This document shows, piece after piece, positions 7,574 through 15,292 of a stretch of DNA of 30,798 nt. The notes under the pieces were generated by a model, which had not been told where the DNA came from, ran no database searches, and saw nothing but the letters and a program-made list of their open reading frames with translations. Source of the stretch: Actinomycetes bacterium (GTDB taxonomy: Bacteria; Actinomycetota; Acidimicrobiia; Acidimicrobiales; RAAP-2); NCBI GenBank assembly GCA_021802025.1, contig JAKABC010000003.1:1-30798 (forward strand). The letters are read 5' to 3'. A program made the translations under genes and the position numbers. How positions within the stretch are numbered: position 1 is the first letter of the stretch; every line of letters starts with the position of its first letter.

Positions 7574-7580
7574 TCAGGCG

Positions 7581-8180
7581 ATGGAGGGCGACCACGAGGT
7601 CATCTCGGCTCGACGGCTCGAGTCGTTCAGCGACGGCGTCATGGCCGTCATTATCACCCTGATGGCCTTCGAACTGCGCCCCCCGGGGGGCGTGGCGTGG
7701 ACCGCGATCGAACACCGACTGCCCAACCTGCTCGTCTACGTCCTCAGCTTCACCGCGATCGCCATCTACTGGGTGAACCACCACCACCTCCTGCGCGCCA
7801 CCACCTCGATCTCGGGGGCGGTGATGTGGGCCAACCTGGTCCTGCTCTTCTGGCTCTCGCTCGTCCCCTTCGCCACCCAGTGGGTCGCCGACGCCTACCG
7901 CGCGACCGCCCCGGCCGTCGCCTACGGACTGGTCGCCGTGGGATCGGCCGTCGCCTACTTCGTCCTCGGGCGCACGGTCCTGCGGGCCAACCACCACGAC
8001 CGGGTCCTCGCACGCGCGCTGGCCGTCGACGTGAAGGGGGCGCTGTCGGTCGTGATCTACCTCGTGGGAATCGCGCTCGCCTTCGTGACGCCGTACCTCA
8101 TGTACGCCTGCGCCGCGGCGGTCTCGGCGATGTGGATCGTGCCCGACCGACGCCTCACCGGCCGTCGCGCTAGGGGATGA
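7581..8180 (+). CDS. TMEM175-family (DUF1211) membrane protein
   Basis: A 199-aa protein of the bacterial TMEM175 potassium-channel family. The signature RLESFSDGVMAVIITL is at residues 12-27 (FSDG 16-19), in the first of about six transmembrane helices, and NHHH follows the second or third helix. Bacterial members form tetrameric cation channels; selectivity cannot be judged here. The final 11 bases overlap the convergent VOC gene. Confidence 0.85.
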   Translation: MEGDHEVISARRLESFSDGVMAVIITLMAFELRPPGGVAWTAIEHRLPNLLVYVLSFTAIAIYWVNHHHLLRATTSISGAVMWANLVLLFWLSLVPFATQWVADAYRATAPAVAYGLVAVGSAVAYFVLGRTVLRANHHDRVLARALAVDVKGALSVVIYLVGIALAFVTPYLMYACAAAVSAMWIVPDRRLTGRRARG

Positions 8181-8538
8181 GCGTGGTGAGACAAAAGGGG
8201 TGGCCCGCCGGGTCAACGTAGACCCGGAAGCGCTCGGGCGCGGGCTGGTGGGCCGCGCGAGTCGCTCCGAGGGCCAGCGCGTGGGCCTCGCCGGCCTCGA
8301 GGTCGTCGACCGCGAGGTCGAGGTGGACCTGCTTGGGCGGGTCGCCGTCGGGCCACGCGGGGGGTCGGTACCCCTCGACCCGCTGGGCGGTCAGCCAGAC
8401 GCCCTGGGCGAGAACCGCGACGAACCCCTCGGTGGCGACGGTCACCTCACCCCCGAGGAGGGCCGCCCAGAACTCCCCCAGCCGGGCCGGGTCGGCGCAG
8501 TCGAGCGCCACCGCCCCCCACCGCACCGGTCCCGCCAC
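8170..8538 (-). CDS. VOC-family glyoxalase-like protein, 122 aa
   Basis: Single vicinal-oxygen-chelate module pair: VALDCADPARLGEFWAALLG at the N-terminus, VHLDLAVDDLEAGEAHALA in the middle and VYVDPAGHPFCLTT at the end, as in the actinobacterial Glyoxalase_6-type proteins. The substrate is unknown. It is clearly paralogous to the VOC protein at 29681-30067 (same HLDL-VDDL-ALGAT-HQP-GHPFCL pattern). GTG start at 8538 with TAAGGT 6 nt upstream. Confidence 0.85.
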   Translation of the reverse strand: MAGPVRWGAVALDCADPARLGEFWAALLGGEVTVATEGFVAVLAQGVWLTAQRVEGYRPPAWPDGDPPKQVHLDLAVDDLEAGEAHALALGATRAAHQPAPERFRVYVDPAGHPFCLTTLIP

Positions 8539-8544
8539 GCCGGC

Positions 8545-8550
8545 ACCTTA
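8545..8550 (-). promoter_or_regulatory. Leaderless promoter -10 for the VOC gene
   Basis: Minus-strand TAAGGT, then 6 nt, then the GTG at 8538. Confidence 0.45.
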
Positions 8551-8582
8551 GCCGCCGTGCCGTGCGGCCGAGGGATCAGATG

Positions 8583-8600
8583 CTTGCCAGCAGGCAACTA
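8583..8600 (+). promoter_or_regulatory. Putative MarR operator upstream of the MarR-MFS operon
   Basis: A TTGCC-AGCA-GGCAA inverted repeat (8584-8597) lies just upstream of the -10 TAAGGT (8605-8610), over the expected -35. Its flanks CTTGC and GCAACTA recur upstream of the other MFS/MarR operon at 19874-19895. Autoregulation by the MarR encoded at 8617 is inferred. Confidence 0.5.
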
Positions 8601-8604
8601 CCCC

Positions 8605-8610
8605 TAAGGT
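8605..8610 (+). promoter_or_regulatory. Leaderless promoter -10 for the MarR-MFS operon
   Basis: TAAGGT is followed by GGGGGC and the GTG at 8617. Confidence 0.45.
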
Positions 8611-8616
8611 GGGGGC

Positions 8617-9063
8617 GTGGCCGAGACCTCCACCCGCACCGAGACCGCCGAGCGGCTGCGCACCCTGCTCGGCCGGCTCAACCGGTACCTGCGCCTGGCC
8701 CACGCCGACACCGACCTCTCCCCCAGCCAGCGCGAGGTCCTGACGGCCGTGGCCCGCGCCGGGGCGATCGGCTCGGGCGACCTCGCCTCGAGCGAGGGGC
8801 TCAACCCCACGATGGTCTCGCGCATCGTCGCCCAACTCGAGTCCACGGGCCTGGTCGCGCGCACCTCGGGCGAGGCCGACGCCCGCGTGGTGCGGATATC
8901 GCCCACGGCGCGCGGGCGCCGGCTCGTCCAGACCATGCGCGACGAGCGCACCGACGCCCTCGCCCGGGCCCTCGAGGCCCTCACCCCGACCCAGCGGCGA
9001 CACCTCGTCGAGGCCCTCCCGGCCCTCGAGGCGATCGTCGAGACCCTCCGCGAGGGACGATGA
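8617..9063 (+). CDS. MarR-family transcriptional regulator
   Basis: A 148-aa winged-helix regulator. After an N-terminal dimerisation helix (TAERLRTLLGRLNRYLR), LSPSQREVLTAVAR leads into the helix-turn-helix GDLASSEGLNPTMVSRIVAQ and the wing ARVVRISPTARGRRL; C-terminal helices complete the dimer. MarR proteins usually repress an adjacent efflux gene and release DNA on binding a small molecule. The stop overlaps the MFS start (ATGA, 9060-9063), so the two are translationally coupled. A candidate operator sits directly upstream. Confidence 0.9.
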   Translation: MAETSTRTETAERLRTLLGRLNRYLRLAHADTDLSPSQREVLTAVARAGAIGSGDLASSEGLNPTMVSRIVAQLESTGLVARTSGEADARVVRISPTARGRRLVQTMRDERTDALARALEALTPTQRRHLVEALPALEAIVETLREGR

Positions 9064-10298
9064 ACGCCCGAGCCTCCGCGCGGCGGACCTTCTCGTCGCT
9101 CTCGAACCCCAACTACCGCAAGTACTTCCTCGGCCAGACCACGAGCCTGGTCGGCACGTGGATGCAGACGACGGCCCAGTCGTGGCTGGTCTTCACCCTG
9201 ACCCACTCGGCGACGGCCATCGGGTGGGTCGTAGCGCTCCAGACGCTGCCCGTTCTCCTGCTCGGCCCCTACGGCGGCGTGGTCGCCGACCGCGTCGACA
9301 AGCGCCGGCTGATGGTGATCCTGCAGTCCGTGATGGGCCTCCAGGCCGCCGCCCTGGCGGTCCTCGCCCTGACGCACCGCGTCACCTTCGTCGACGTGTG
9401 CGTGCTGGCGGTCGTCCTGGGACTGAACAACGCCTTCGAGAACCCCTCGCGCCAGTCGTTCATCCTCGAGATGGTCGGACCCACGGACCTGCGCAACGCC
9501 GTGAGCCTCAACTCGACGATGAACAACGTCGCCCGCGTGGTCGGACCGGCCGCGGCCGGGGTGCTCATCGCCGCGGTCGGCGAAGGTTGGTGCTTCGCGC
9601 TCAACGCCCTCAGCTTCGTCGCGGTGGTGGCCTCGTTGATGGCCATGGACCTCACGACGCTCACCCCGGCCCCGCGCAACGAGCGGGGCCGGGGCCAGCT
9701 ACGCGAGGGGCTGCGCTACGTGCGCCACACGCCGACCCTCGCCGTCCCCCTGGTGATGATGGGACTCGTGGGGATGCTCACCTACGAGTTCCAGGTGACC
9801 CTGCCGGTCGTGGCCGAGAGGGTCTTCCACGGCCACTCCGCCGTCTACGGCACCCTCATGGCCGTGATGGGCGTGGGCGCGGTCGTGGGGGGTCTGTTCG
9901 TGGCGGCCCGCGGCCGGACCGGTCTCACGGCGCTCGTGCGCACCGCGGCGCTCTTCGGCGCGGCGATGGTGCTGGCGACCCTCGCCCCGAGCCTCGGGCT
10001 CGAGCTCGTCGCGCTCGTGCTGGTCGGCTTCACCTCGGTGTCGTTCCTCTCGATCGCCAACTCCACGCTCCAGTTGGGCACCGACCCCCAGATGCGCGGC
10101 CGGGTGATGGCCCTGTGGGCCGTGGCCTTCATGGGCTCGACCCCCGTCGGGGGGCCGTTGGTGGGGTGGATCACCAACACCGTCGGCGGTCGGGTCGGGC
10201 TGGCGACGGGGGCCGCGGCGTGCGTCGTGGCGGCCCTCATCGGGCTCGTCGCGCGCCGGCGACTCGCGCGCCAGCACCCCCTCGTCCCGGCCGGCTAG
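9060..10298 (+). CDS. MFS exporter (MFS_3/EntS-like), 412 aa
   Basis: A 12-helix major facilitator of the MFS_3/EntS type. It starts with the typical FSSLSNPNYRKYFLGQTTSL, has GGVVADRVDKRR (the loop 2-3 motif A) and ENPSRQSFILEMV after helix 4, and a repeat half with MRGRVMALWAVAFMGSTPVG. Relatives export siderophores or drugs; the substrate is not identifiable. It is coupled to the upstream MarR gene, which suggests inducible efflux. Its stop codon shares CTAG with the convergent amidase gene. Confidence 0.88.
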   Translation: MNARASARRTFSSLSNPNYRKYFLGQTTSLVGTWMQTTAQSWLVFTLTHSATAIGWVVALQTLPVLLLGPYGGVVADRVDKRRLMVILQSVMGLQAAALAVLALTHRVTFVDVCVLAVVLGLNNAFENPSRQSFILEMVGPTDLRNAVSLNSTMNNVARVVGPAAAGVLIAAVGEGWCFALNALSFVAVVASLMAMDLTTLTPAPRNERGRGQLREGLRYVRHTPTLAVPLVMMGLVGMLTYEFQVTLPVVAERVFHGHSAVYGTLMAVMGVGAVVGGLFVAARGRTGLTALVRTAALFGAAMVLATLAPSLGLELVALVLVGFTSVSFLSIANSTLQLGTDPQMRGRVMALWAVAFMGSTPVGGPLVGWITNTVGGRVGLATGAAACVVAALIGLVARRRLARQHPLVPAG

Positions 10299-11758
10299 CC
10301 CCGCCGCGGCGCGCGCCAGGCGGGCCGGCTCGCGGGGATGGCGACGACCCGCTCGATGCGCCGGGCCGCCTCGAGGACGACCCAGTCGCTCTGCGCCCGG
10401 CCGATGACGGCGAGGCCCACCGGCAGCCCGTCCACCAGGCCCACCGGGACCGAGGCGATCGGCCAGCCAGCGATCGCCGGGGCCATCGTGGCGGGGCTGG
10501 CCATCCCGGCGTGGTCGCCCAGGGTGAGGTCGATCTTCCACCCCGGGGCGTAGCTCGGCGCGAGGAGCACGTCCACGCCCTCGAGCGCCGGCTCCAGGCA
10601 CGTGGCGAGCGCCCAGGCGAGGTTGCGCTCGCGCGCCGGCGCGTAGCGCTCGCCCGCGCGCCCCCCCGAGGCCAGGGCGGCCGTGAAGTTTTCGTGGCCA
10701 AAGAAGGGCATCTCGCGCGACGCGTTGAGCTCTTCGTAGTCGACGACGTCGGCCAAAGAGCGCACCCCCTCGCCCGGGCGCTCGGCCAGGTACGCCGAGA
10801 GGTCGTCGAGGAGCTCACAGAGCAGCACCGTGAGCTCGTCCTCGCCCTCGGCCTCGCCCGGGGTCGCGACGTCGCGCGACACGACCGCGTCGAAGGCGCC
10901 GGCCAGCCCGGCCACGACCGCGTCGCAGTGGGCGTCGGTGGCGGGGTGTCCCGTGCGCCACGTGGTGGCGTAGGCGACGCGCAGGGGCGACGCGGCCGTC
11001 GCCGGCGCGCTCTGGCCCGACAGGACGCCAAAGAGGAGGGCCGCGTCGTCGACCCGCCGGGCCATCGGCCCGGGGCTGTCCTGGCTGGCCGAGATGGGCA
11101 CCACCCGATGCGTCGGGACCGTCCCGACGGTCGGCTTGAGCCCGACCACGCCGTTGACCGACGACGGGCAGACGATCGACCCGTCAGTCTCGGTCCCGAC
11201 CGCTAAGGGCGCGAGCCCGGCCGCCACGGCCGCCCCCGAGCCCGAGGACGAGCCGCCGGCCGTGCGGTCGAGCGACCAGGGGTTGACGACGAGCCCGCCG
11301 GTGGCGCTCCAGCCGCTCGAGGAGTGGTTGGAGCGGATGTTCGCCCACTCCGAGAGGTTGGTCGAGCCGAGCACCACGGCGCCGGCCGCGCGCATCCGCG
11401 CGACGAGCGGCGACTCGCGCGCCGGTCGCCCGACCAGGGCCGTCGAGCCGGCGGCCCCGGGCAGACCCTCCGCCTCGACGTTGTCCTTGACCAGCACCGG
11501 CACCCCGTGGAGGGGCCCGCGGCGTTCGCCGCGAGAGCGCTCCGCGTCGCGGGCCGCCGCGAGGGCCCCCGCGTCGGGGGCCAGGGCCGCGATCGCGCGC
11601 AGCTCGGTGGGGGTGCCCGTCGCGTCGAGGGCCGCGATGCGCGCCGTCAGCGCCTCGACGAGCTCGGCCGAGGTCAGCTCGCCGGCCCCGAGCCGGGCCG
11701 TGACCTCGTGGGCGCTCGCGAAGGCGACGTCGGTGCTCGGGGGATGGGGATCGGTCAT
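10295..11758 (-). CDS. Amidase-signature family hydrolase
   Basis: A 487-aa amidase. The Ser-cisSer-Lys triad is complete: K91 in VLVKDNV, cis-Ser S171 in AGGSSSGSGAAVA, and nucleophile S194 in TETDGSIVCPSS. The N-terminal helical region (AHEVTARLGAGELTSAELV) and the C-terminal PVGLVDGLPVGLAVIGR are typical. It could be a general amide hydrolase; a GatA role is unlikely because no gatB or gatC lies nearby. The ATG at 11758 has TAGAGT 6 nt upstream, indicating a leaderless mRNA. It is divergent from the lipoprotein gene. Confidence 0.88.
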   Translation of the reverse strand: MTDPHPPSTDVAFASAHEVTARLGAGELTSAELVEALTARIAALDATGTPTELRAIAALAPDAGALAAARDAERSRGERRGPLHGVPVLVKDNVEAEGLPGAAGSTALVGRPARESPLVARMRAAGAVVLGSTNLSEWANIRSNHSSSGWSATGGLVVNPWSLDRTAGGSSSGSGAAVAAGLAPLAVGTETDGSIVCPSSVNGVVGLKPTVGTVPTHRVVPISASQDSPGPMARRVDDAALLFGVLSGQSAPATAASPLRVAYATTWRTGHPATDAHCDAVVAGLAGAFDAVVSRDVATPGEAEGEDELTVLLCELLDDLSAYLAERPGEGVRSLADVVDYEELNASREMPFFGHENFTAALASGGRAGERYAPARERNLAWALATCLEPALEGVDVLLAPSYAPGWKIDLTLGDHAGMASPATMAPAIAGWPIASVPVGLVDGLPVGLAVIGRAQSDWVVLEAARRIERVVAIPASRPAWRAPRRG

Positions 11759-11764
11759 GGTCGA

Positions 11765-11770
11765 ACTCTA
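11765..11770 (-). promoter_or_regulatory. Leaderless promoter -10 for the amidase
   Basis: Minus-strand TAGAGT, 6 nt, then the ATG at 11758. Confidence 0.5.
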
Positions 11771-11801
11771 CGGTGGCGGTCGCGACCCCCGGGGCCGCTG
11801 G

Positions 11802-11807
11802 TAGGTT
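11802..11807 (+). promoter_or_regulatory. Putative -10 for the lipoprotein gene
   Basis: TAGGTT at about 32 nt before the ATG at 11839; unlike many neighbours this gene keeps a leader with a GAAGGGAG ribosome-binding site at 11827-11834. Confidence 0.35.
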
Positions 11808-11838
11808 CGCCCGTGGGGGAGACCGCGAAGGGAGTCCC

Positions 11839-12720
11839 ATGAAGGCCTTCACCCTGGTGGGTCTGCTCGCGGCCGGGGCCCTCGGGCTGTCGGCCTGCGG
11901 CGCCCCGGCGACCGTCGATCAGGCGGTGACCTCGCTCGGGGCCTCGCCGTACCTCCAGCTCCACGTGACCGGCTCCCTCTCGAGCACCAATCCCAACCTC
12001 ACCAAGGCCGCCTTCCAGGTGAAGAACCTCTCGCTCACCCTCGACCTCGCGAGCGCCAACGGCGCCAACCTCTCGGGCGCGGGCTCGTCGGTCGACGGCG
12101 AGGCTCGGCTCGCGGTCGCGGGCACCACCGTGCTCGACGTGCGCGCGATCGGGGCCAACCTGTACGTCGAGATCGACCCGGCCCGTCTCGACGCACTGCC
12201 CGGGGCGAACGTGCCCGAGGGCGTCCTCGCGGCCGCCGACCAGATGCTCCAGGGGCGGTGGTTCGAGATCCCCCAGAGCCTGATCGACCGGTTCGCGGCC
12301 GCGCACCAGCCCTCGGCCGCCCAGGTCGCCCGGGCCCAGGCGCTCGCCCGCGCGGTGATCGCGGCCCTCGCCTCGCTCGTCGAGACCGCCCCCTCCAGCT
12401 CGTCCCACGGGACCTTCACCGAGACCGGGACTCTGCAGTCGGTTCTGGACGCCCTCGCCCCGGTCCTCGGAGTGGCCACCGGCGCCACCCCGACGGTCGC
12501 CGGGACCTACTCGATCAGCCTGACGACCTCGGGCACCACCGCGACGGCCGGGTCGGTCACGATCACCTCGCCGAGCCCGCGCGCCCTCGGGCCGTCCTCG
12601 CCGGTCACGGTCTCGGTGGACGCGACCGCGAACCACGAGTCTCGGCCCGTGGTCACGCCCGCCGACGCGATCGTGGTGACCCCGTCGATGCTGGGCCAGC
12701 TCGCCGCGTTCGGCGGCTAG
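11839..12720 (+). CDS. Putative secreted lipoprotein, 293 aa
   Basis: The N-terminus is a lipoprotein signal peptide: K2, a hydrophobic stretch 4-17 and the lipobox LSAC with the lipidated cysteine at C20. The mature part resembles the LppX/LprG-type or LolA-like lipid-binding beta folds in composition: repeated T/S/V/L-rich amphipathic strands, a SVDGEARLAVAGTTVLDVRAI segment and a RWFEIPQSLIDRF motif. I cannot name a family with certainty. It probably sits on the outer face of the cytoplasmic membrane. Its stop shares CTAG with the convergent ThyA-like gene. Confidence 0.8.
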   Translation: MKAFTLVGLLAAGALGLSACGAPATVDQAVTSLGASPYLQLHVTGSLSSTNPNLTKAAFQVKNLSLTLDLASANGANLSGAGSSVDGEARLAVAGTTVLDVRAIGANLYVEIDPARLDALPGANVPEGVLAAADQMLQGRWFEIPQSLIDRFAAAHQPSAAQVARAQALARAVIAALASLVETAPSSSSHGTFTETGTLQSVLDALAPVLGVATGATPTVAGTYSISLTTSGTTATAGSVTITSPSPRALGPSSPVTVSVDATANHESRPVVTPADAIVVTPSMLGQLAAFGG

Positions 12721-13352
12721 GCGCGCTCGTCGAGGACCAGGCGAATCGCCTCGAGGTCGGCCTCGTAGAGGTGCGCTGACTTGACGAGCATGGTCAACTC
12801 CCCGACCGGTGAGCCCACCGCGTCGGCCACGCGACGTTGGAGACCGGCCAGCTCTTCGAGGTTGGCGAAACCCTTGGTCCCAAAGTCGATGGAGTGGCAG
12901 TAGGCGACCAGGTTCAGCGCGCCACCGTCGATGAAGAAGTCGAGCAGGCTCACGCAGGGCACGTAGGTCGTGTCGGAGAGGGGCTGGAGGGTCGTGATCG
13001 ACGCCCGGCGGCTCGTGGGGTCGGCCACCAGGCGCTCGATCACCCCGCGGACCTGGTCGAGCCCGGTCCCGGCGTAGTCGAAGAGCCGCGTGGCGTAGCT
13101 GTCGGCGTCGCCGAGCTCGGCGACGCGCTCGAACGAGGCGAAGTTCGCCCGCATCCAGTCCCGCCGCTCGCGCGGCGCCCAGCGCTCGATCAGCTCGTCG
13201 GACGGGTCGGGACTCGCGACCCGCACCGCGACGCCCAGGAGCTCGTGGATGGCCCGGCCGTCGTAGCTCGACGCCACCCCGTCGGTGAGGATCCGTCGGG
13301 CGATCGCGAGCCAGGCCTCACCGATCGTCGTCGCGTCCACCGAGGTGCGCAC
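12717..13352 (-). CDS. Thymidylate synthase-superfamily protein, small form (211 aa)
   Basis: Landmarks of ThyA are in order: paired arginines R115-R116 (the cross-subunit phosphate site), nucleophile C133 in YVPCVSLLDFF, HSIDFGTKGFANL (153-165) in place of RSxDxxLGxPFN, and AHLYEADL (H194, Y196) in place of HIYxNH. The Asn that favours dUMP over dCMP is kept (N164), but the phosphate-binding Arg of RSxD is His153. At 211 aa it is much shorter than bacterial ThyA (about 264) and nearer to small archaeal or phage-type members. It may methylate or hydroxymethylate a pyrimidine nucleotide. TAGACT lies 6 nt before the GTG start. Confidence 0.7.
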   Translation of the reverse strand: MRTSVDATTIGEAWLAIARRILTDGVASSYDGRAIHELLGVAVRVASPDPSDELIERWAPRERRDWMRANFASFERVAELGDADSYATRLFDYAGTGLDQVRGVIERLVADPTSRRASITTLQPLSDTTYVPCVSLLDFFIDGGALNLVAYCHSIDFGTKGFANLEELAGLQRRVADAVGSPVGELTMLVKSAHLYEADLEAIRLVLDERA

Positions 13353-13358
13353 GGCGCG

Positions 13359-13364
13359 AGTCTA
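13359..13364 (-). promoter_or_regulatory. Leaderless promoter -10 for the ThyA-like gene
   Basis: Minus-strand TAGACT, 6 nt, then the GTG at 13352. Confidence 0.5.
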
Positions 13365-13437
13365 GGGAGCTCCGCTCGCGCCACCCGGGCCGAGACCGTT
13401 ACCGCGAGCCCGGGACCATGAGACCGACGGAGCCCGG

Positions 13438-13443
13438 TAGGGT
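13438..13443 (+). promoter_or_regulatory. Leaderless promoter -10 for the DUF1295 gene
   Basis: TAGGGT followed by 8 nt and the GTG at 13452; no ribosome-binding site. Confidence 0.4.
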
Positions 13444-13451
13444 CGTCGGCC

Positions 13452-14276
13452 GTGGCCCCGCTCGTCCTCGTCCTGGCGCTCGCCGGCGCCGCGTCGATAT
13501 TCTCCTGGGTCGCCTCGCTCGTCTCGGGCGACACCTCCTGGGTCGACCGACTCTGGTCGGTCCTGCCGGTTCTCTACACCTGGGTCTTCGCCTGGGCCGA
13601 CCACGGCCGCGACGCTCCCCTCGACGTGCTCGCCGCCCTCGTCACGCTGTGGGGGGCGCGCCTGACCTTCAACTTCGCCCGCAAGGGTGGCTACCGAGGC
13701 GTCGAGGACTACCGGTGGGCGGTGCTGCGCGCGCGCATGACCCGCTGGCAGTTCCAGTTGTTCAACCTCGGCTTCATCGTCCTGGCCCAGAACGCGCTGT
13801 TGGTGCTGATCACGATGCCCGCCTGGCGGGCGTACCAGCACCGCCGCCACGCCCACTACGGACTCGCCGACGCGTTCGTGGCCGTGGTGTTCCTCGTCGC
13901 TTTGGCCCTCGAGACGCTGGCCGACGAGCAGCAGTGGCGCTTCCAGGAGTCCAAGCGACTCGCCCGCGCGGCCGGCCGGCCACCCGAGGCCGACTTCCTC
14001 ACGACCGGACTCTTCGCCTACTCGCGCCACCCCAACTACTTCTTCGAGCTCGCCCAGTGGTGGCTCGTCTACGCGCTGGGCGCGCTGGCCGTGGGCCACC
14101 TCGACTGGACCGTCCTGTGCCCGGTCGCGCTCACGGGCCTCTTCGTCGGCTCGACGCGCTTCACCGAGGAGATCTCGGCCTCGAAGTACCCGTCGTACCG
14201 CGACTACCAGGCCCGGGTGTCGGGCATCGTCCCGTGGCCGGCGCGCCGGGTGCGCCCCGCGACCAGCCCCGAGTAG
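13452..14276 (+). CDS. DUF1295 membrane protein (steroid 5-alpha-reductase-like)
   Basis: A 274-aa polytopic protein of the DUF1295 family. It has about seven hydrophobic segments, the conserved SWVDRLWSVLPVLYTW near helix 2, LTFNFARKGGYRGVEDYRW after helix 3, and the family hallmark FAYSRHPNYFFELAQWW that forms the NADPH-binding region in 5-alpha-reductases and isoprenylcysteine methyltransferases. A reductase acting on a lipid or steroid-like substrate is plausible, but none is established for bacterial members. Confidence 0.85.
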   Translation: MAPLVLVLALAGAASIFSWVASLVSGDTSWVDRLWSVLPVLYTWVFAWADHGRDAPLDVLAALVTLWGARLTFNFARKGGYRGVEDYRWAVLRARMTRWQFQLFNLGFIVLAQNALLVLITMPAWRAYQHRRHAHYGLADAFVAVVFLVALALETLADEQQWRFQESKRLARAAGRPPEADFLTTGLFAYSRHPNYFFELAQWWLVYALGALAVGHLDWTVLCPVALTGLFVGSTRFTEEISASKYPSYRDYQARVSGIVPWPARRVRPATSPE

Positions 14277-14279
14277 GGA

Positions 14280-14306
14280 GCGGCCCGGCTCAGAGAGCCG
14301 GGCCGC
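14280..14306. terminator. Bidirectional stem-loop terminator between convergent genes
   Basis: A perfect 12-bp stem (GCGGCCCGGCTC pairing with its complement at 14295-14306) with an AGA loop, placed between the stops of two convergent genes (14276 and 14328). No U-tract follows on either strand, as in many actinobacterial I-shaped terminators. Confidence 0.7.
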
Positions 14307-14327
14307 CTGATCGGTGGTCGGGGAAGG

Positions 14328-14936
14328 TCACACGCCGATCAGAACCTTGGCCTCCTCGGGGGTGGCCACCACCAACTGCTCGGTCACCGGGGTCCGCCGC
14401 GCGTGGGCGAAGCCGATGAGCACGAGGATCAGCATCACCGCGGCCCCGACGAAGCAGGACAGCGCGCCCCACTCGGCGATCAGCGCGAACTGGCTGAAGC
14501 CGTAGGCCTCCAGCAGGAGGCCGCGCAGCGTCGTCCCCTGGAAGACGGTCTGGACCTCGCTCGCGAGGGCGGTGTTGGTCGGGTTGGCGCGCGAGGCGGC
14601 CGAGACCTTGGAGTAGACGCCGCCGTAGGGCATCTCGGAGAGGTGGACGGCGATGAAGTGGTTGGCGTAGGCCTCGGCCTGGGCTCCCGTGAGGACCTGC
14701 TGGCCGGCGTACTGCAAGAGGTACGGCTTCATCGCGGGCGTGACCTCGGTGCCGGGCTGGGCCGCGGCGAAGGCCGACCGGGTCGGGAAGAAGATGTCCT
14801 GTTGGGCCAGCTGGGCGCGGACGCTCGAGTTCGCGAAGTTCGCCCCCCAGAGCAGCAGGCCCCCGCCGATGAGGAGGGCCACGACCAGGACGAGACCCGT
14901 GACGCTCAGCAGCATGTCGAAGAACTTCCTCTGCAT
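14328..14936 (-). CDS. Conserved actinobacterial membrane protein, 202 aa, unknown function
   Basis: The protein has one transmembrane helix near each end (about 10-30 and 155-178), with a roughly 120-residue domain between them. That domain begins FANSSVRAQLAQQDIFFPT and includes PYLLQYAGQQVLTGAQAEAYANHFIAVHL (split here by description: PYLLQYAGQQ, then TGAQAEAYANHFI). I recall similar proteins being widespread in actinobacteria without a known function. The middle domain probably faces outward. The ATG at 14936 follows a strong AAGGAGG. Two DosR-like boxes lie upstream, the nearer one ending 24 nt before a CAGACT -10, so induction by the DevR-like regulator is inferred. Confidence 0.75.
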   Translation of the reverse strand: MQRKFFDMLLSVTGLVLVVALLIGGGLLLWGANFANSSVRAQLAQQDIFFPTRSAFAAAQPGTEVTPAMKPYLLQYAGQQVLTGAQAEAYANHFIAVHLSEMPYGGVYSKVSAASRANPTNTALASEVQTVFQGTTLRGLLLEAYGFSQFALIAEWGALSCFVGAAVMLILVLIGFAHARRTPVTEQLVVATPEEAKVLIGV

Positions 14937-14981
14937 GGACTTCCTCCTTCGCCTCTCGACGCTCTTTCTCGAGGCGTACCC

Positions 14982-14987
14982 AGTCTG
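14982..14987 (-). promoter_or_regulatory. Putative -10 of the 202-aa membrane protein gene
   Basis: Minus-strand CAGACT; transcription would start near 14975, leaving a leader of about 39 nt that contains the AAGGAGG ribosome-binding site. The nearer DosR-like box ends 24 nt upstream. Confidence 0.4.
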
Positions 14988-15011
14988 GTGCCCGAAAACG
15001 GGCCGCCGACA

Positions 15012-15025
15012 GGGACGAACGTCCG
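15012..15025 (-). promoter_or_regulatory. DosR/DevR-like box, proximal (202-aa membrane protein promoter)
   Basis: Plus-strand GGGACGAACGTCCG keeps GGGAC, an AA centre and GTCC; only the last dyad base is off. Its centre is about 43 nt upstream of the predicted start of leftward transcription. Confidence 0.55.
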
Positions 15026-15033
15026 TCCATATC

Positions 15034-15047
15034 GGGACCTTGGTCAC
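15034..15047 (-). promoter_or_regulatory. DosR/DevR-like box, distal (202-aa membrane protein promoter)
   Basis: GGGACCTTGGTCAC has GGGAC, a TT centre and GTC-C. It is spaced 22 bp (about two helical turns) from the proximal box, the kind of same-face tandem arrangement used by DosR dimers. Confidence 0.5.
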
Positions 15048-15200
15048 GGCCCGGGCCGGGTCCGCGTCGCCCACACTGTTACGGGACGGTGCCGCCGGAC
15101 CGGGTCGGACGATGACCGTCGTCTCGGCCCCTGCGACCGGTCCGGCGGCGCCGTCCTCATCGAGGGGGGCGTATGGGCAGGACGAGTCCACGGCCGGTGG

Positions 15201-15224
15201 CCCACCCGATCGTCATCGGGTGGG
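15201..15224. repeat. Perfect 10-bp inverted repeat (hairpin)
   Basis: CCCACCCGAT and ATCGGGTGGG flank a CGTC loop. It lies mid-way in the intergenic region with no following U-tract. It could be an operator or a barrier between the two divergent transcription units. Confidence 0.5.
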
Positions 15225-15278
15225 GTGGCCCCGTCGCGGGTGCGGTCGTCCGAGGCGGACGACGATCGCGACGAGCAC

Positions 15279-15292
15279 GGGACGAGGGTCCC
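15279..15292 (+). promoter_or_regulatory. DosR/DevR-like box (101-aa protein promoter)
   Basis: GGGACGAGGGTCCC is a perfect GGGAC/GTCCC dyad with a 4-nt centre, though the centre is not A/T-rich. It ends 24 nt before a GAGGAT hexamer (15317-15322) that itself lies 6 nt before the GTG at 15329. Confidence 0.55.

Noticed and set aside
9158..11206. 682-residue plus-strand open frame
   Set aside because: It crosses the MFS gene and the antisense of the amidase, both of which are clear genes; composition is arginine/glycine/proline filler.
13412..13425. GGGACCATGAGACC as a DosR-like box before the DUF1295 gene
   Set aside because: Only the left half matches, and it ends 12 nt from the -10 instead of 23-24 nt.
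15083..15096. GGGACGGTGCCGCC as a fourth DosR-like box in the 392-bp gap
   Set aside because: Right half has GC-rich mismatches and no A/T centre; listed only as weak sequence in the region entry.
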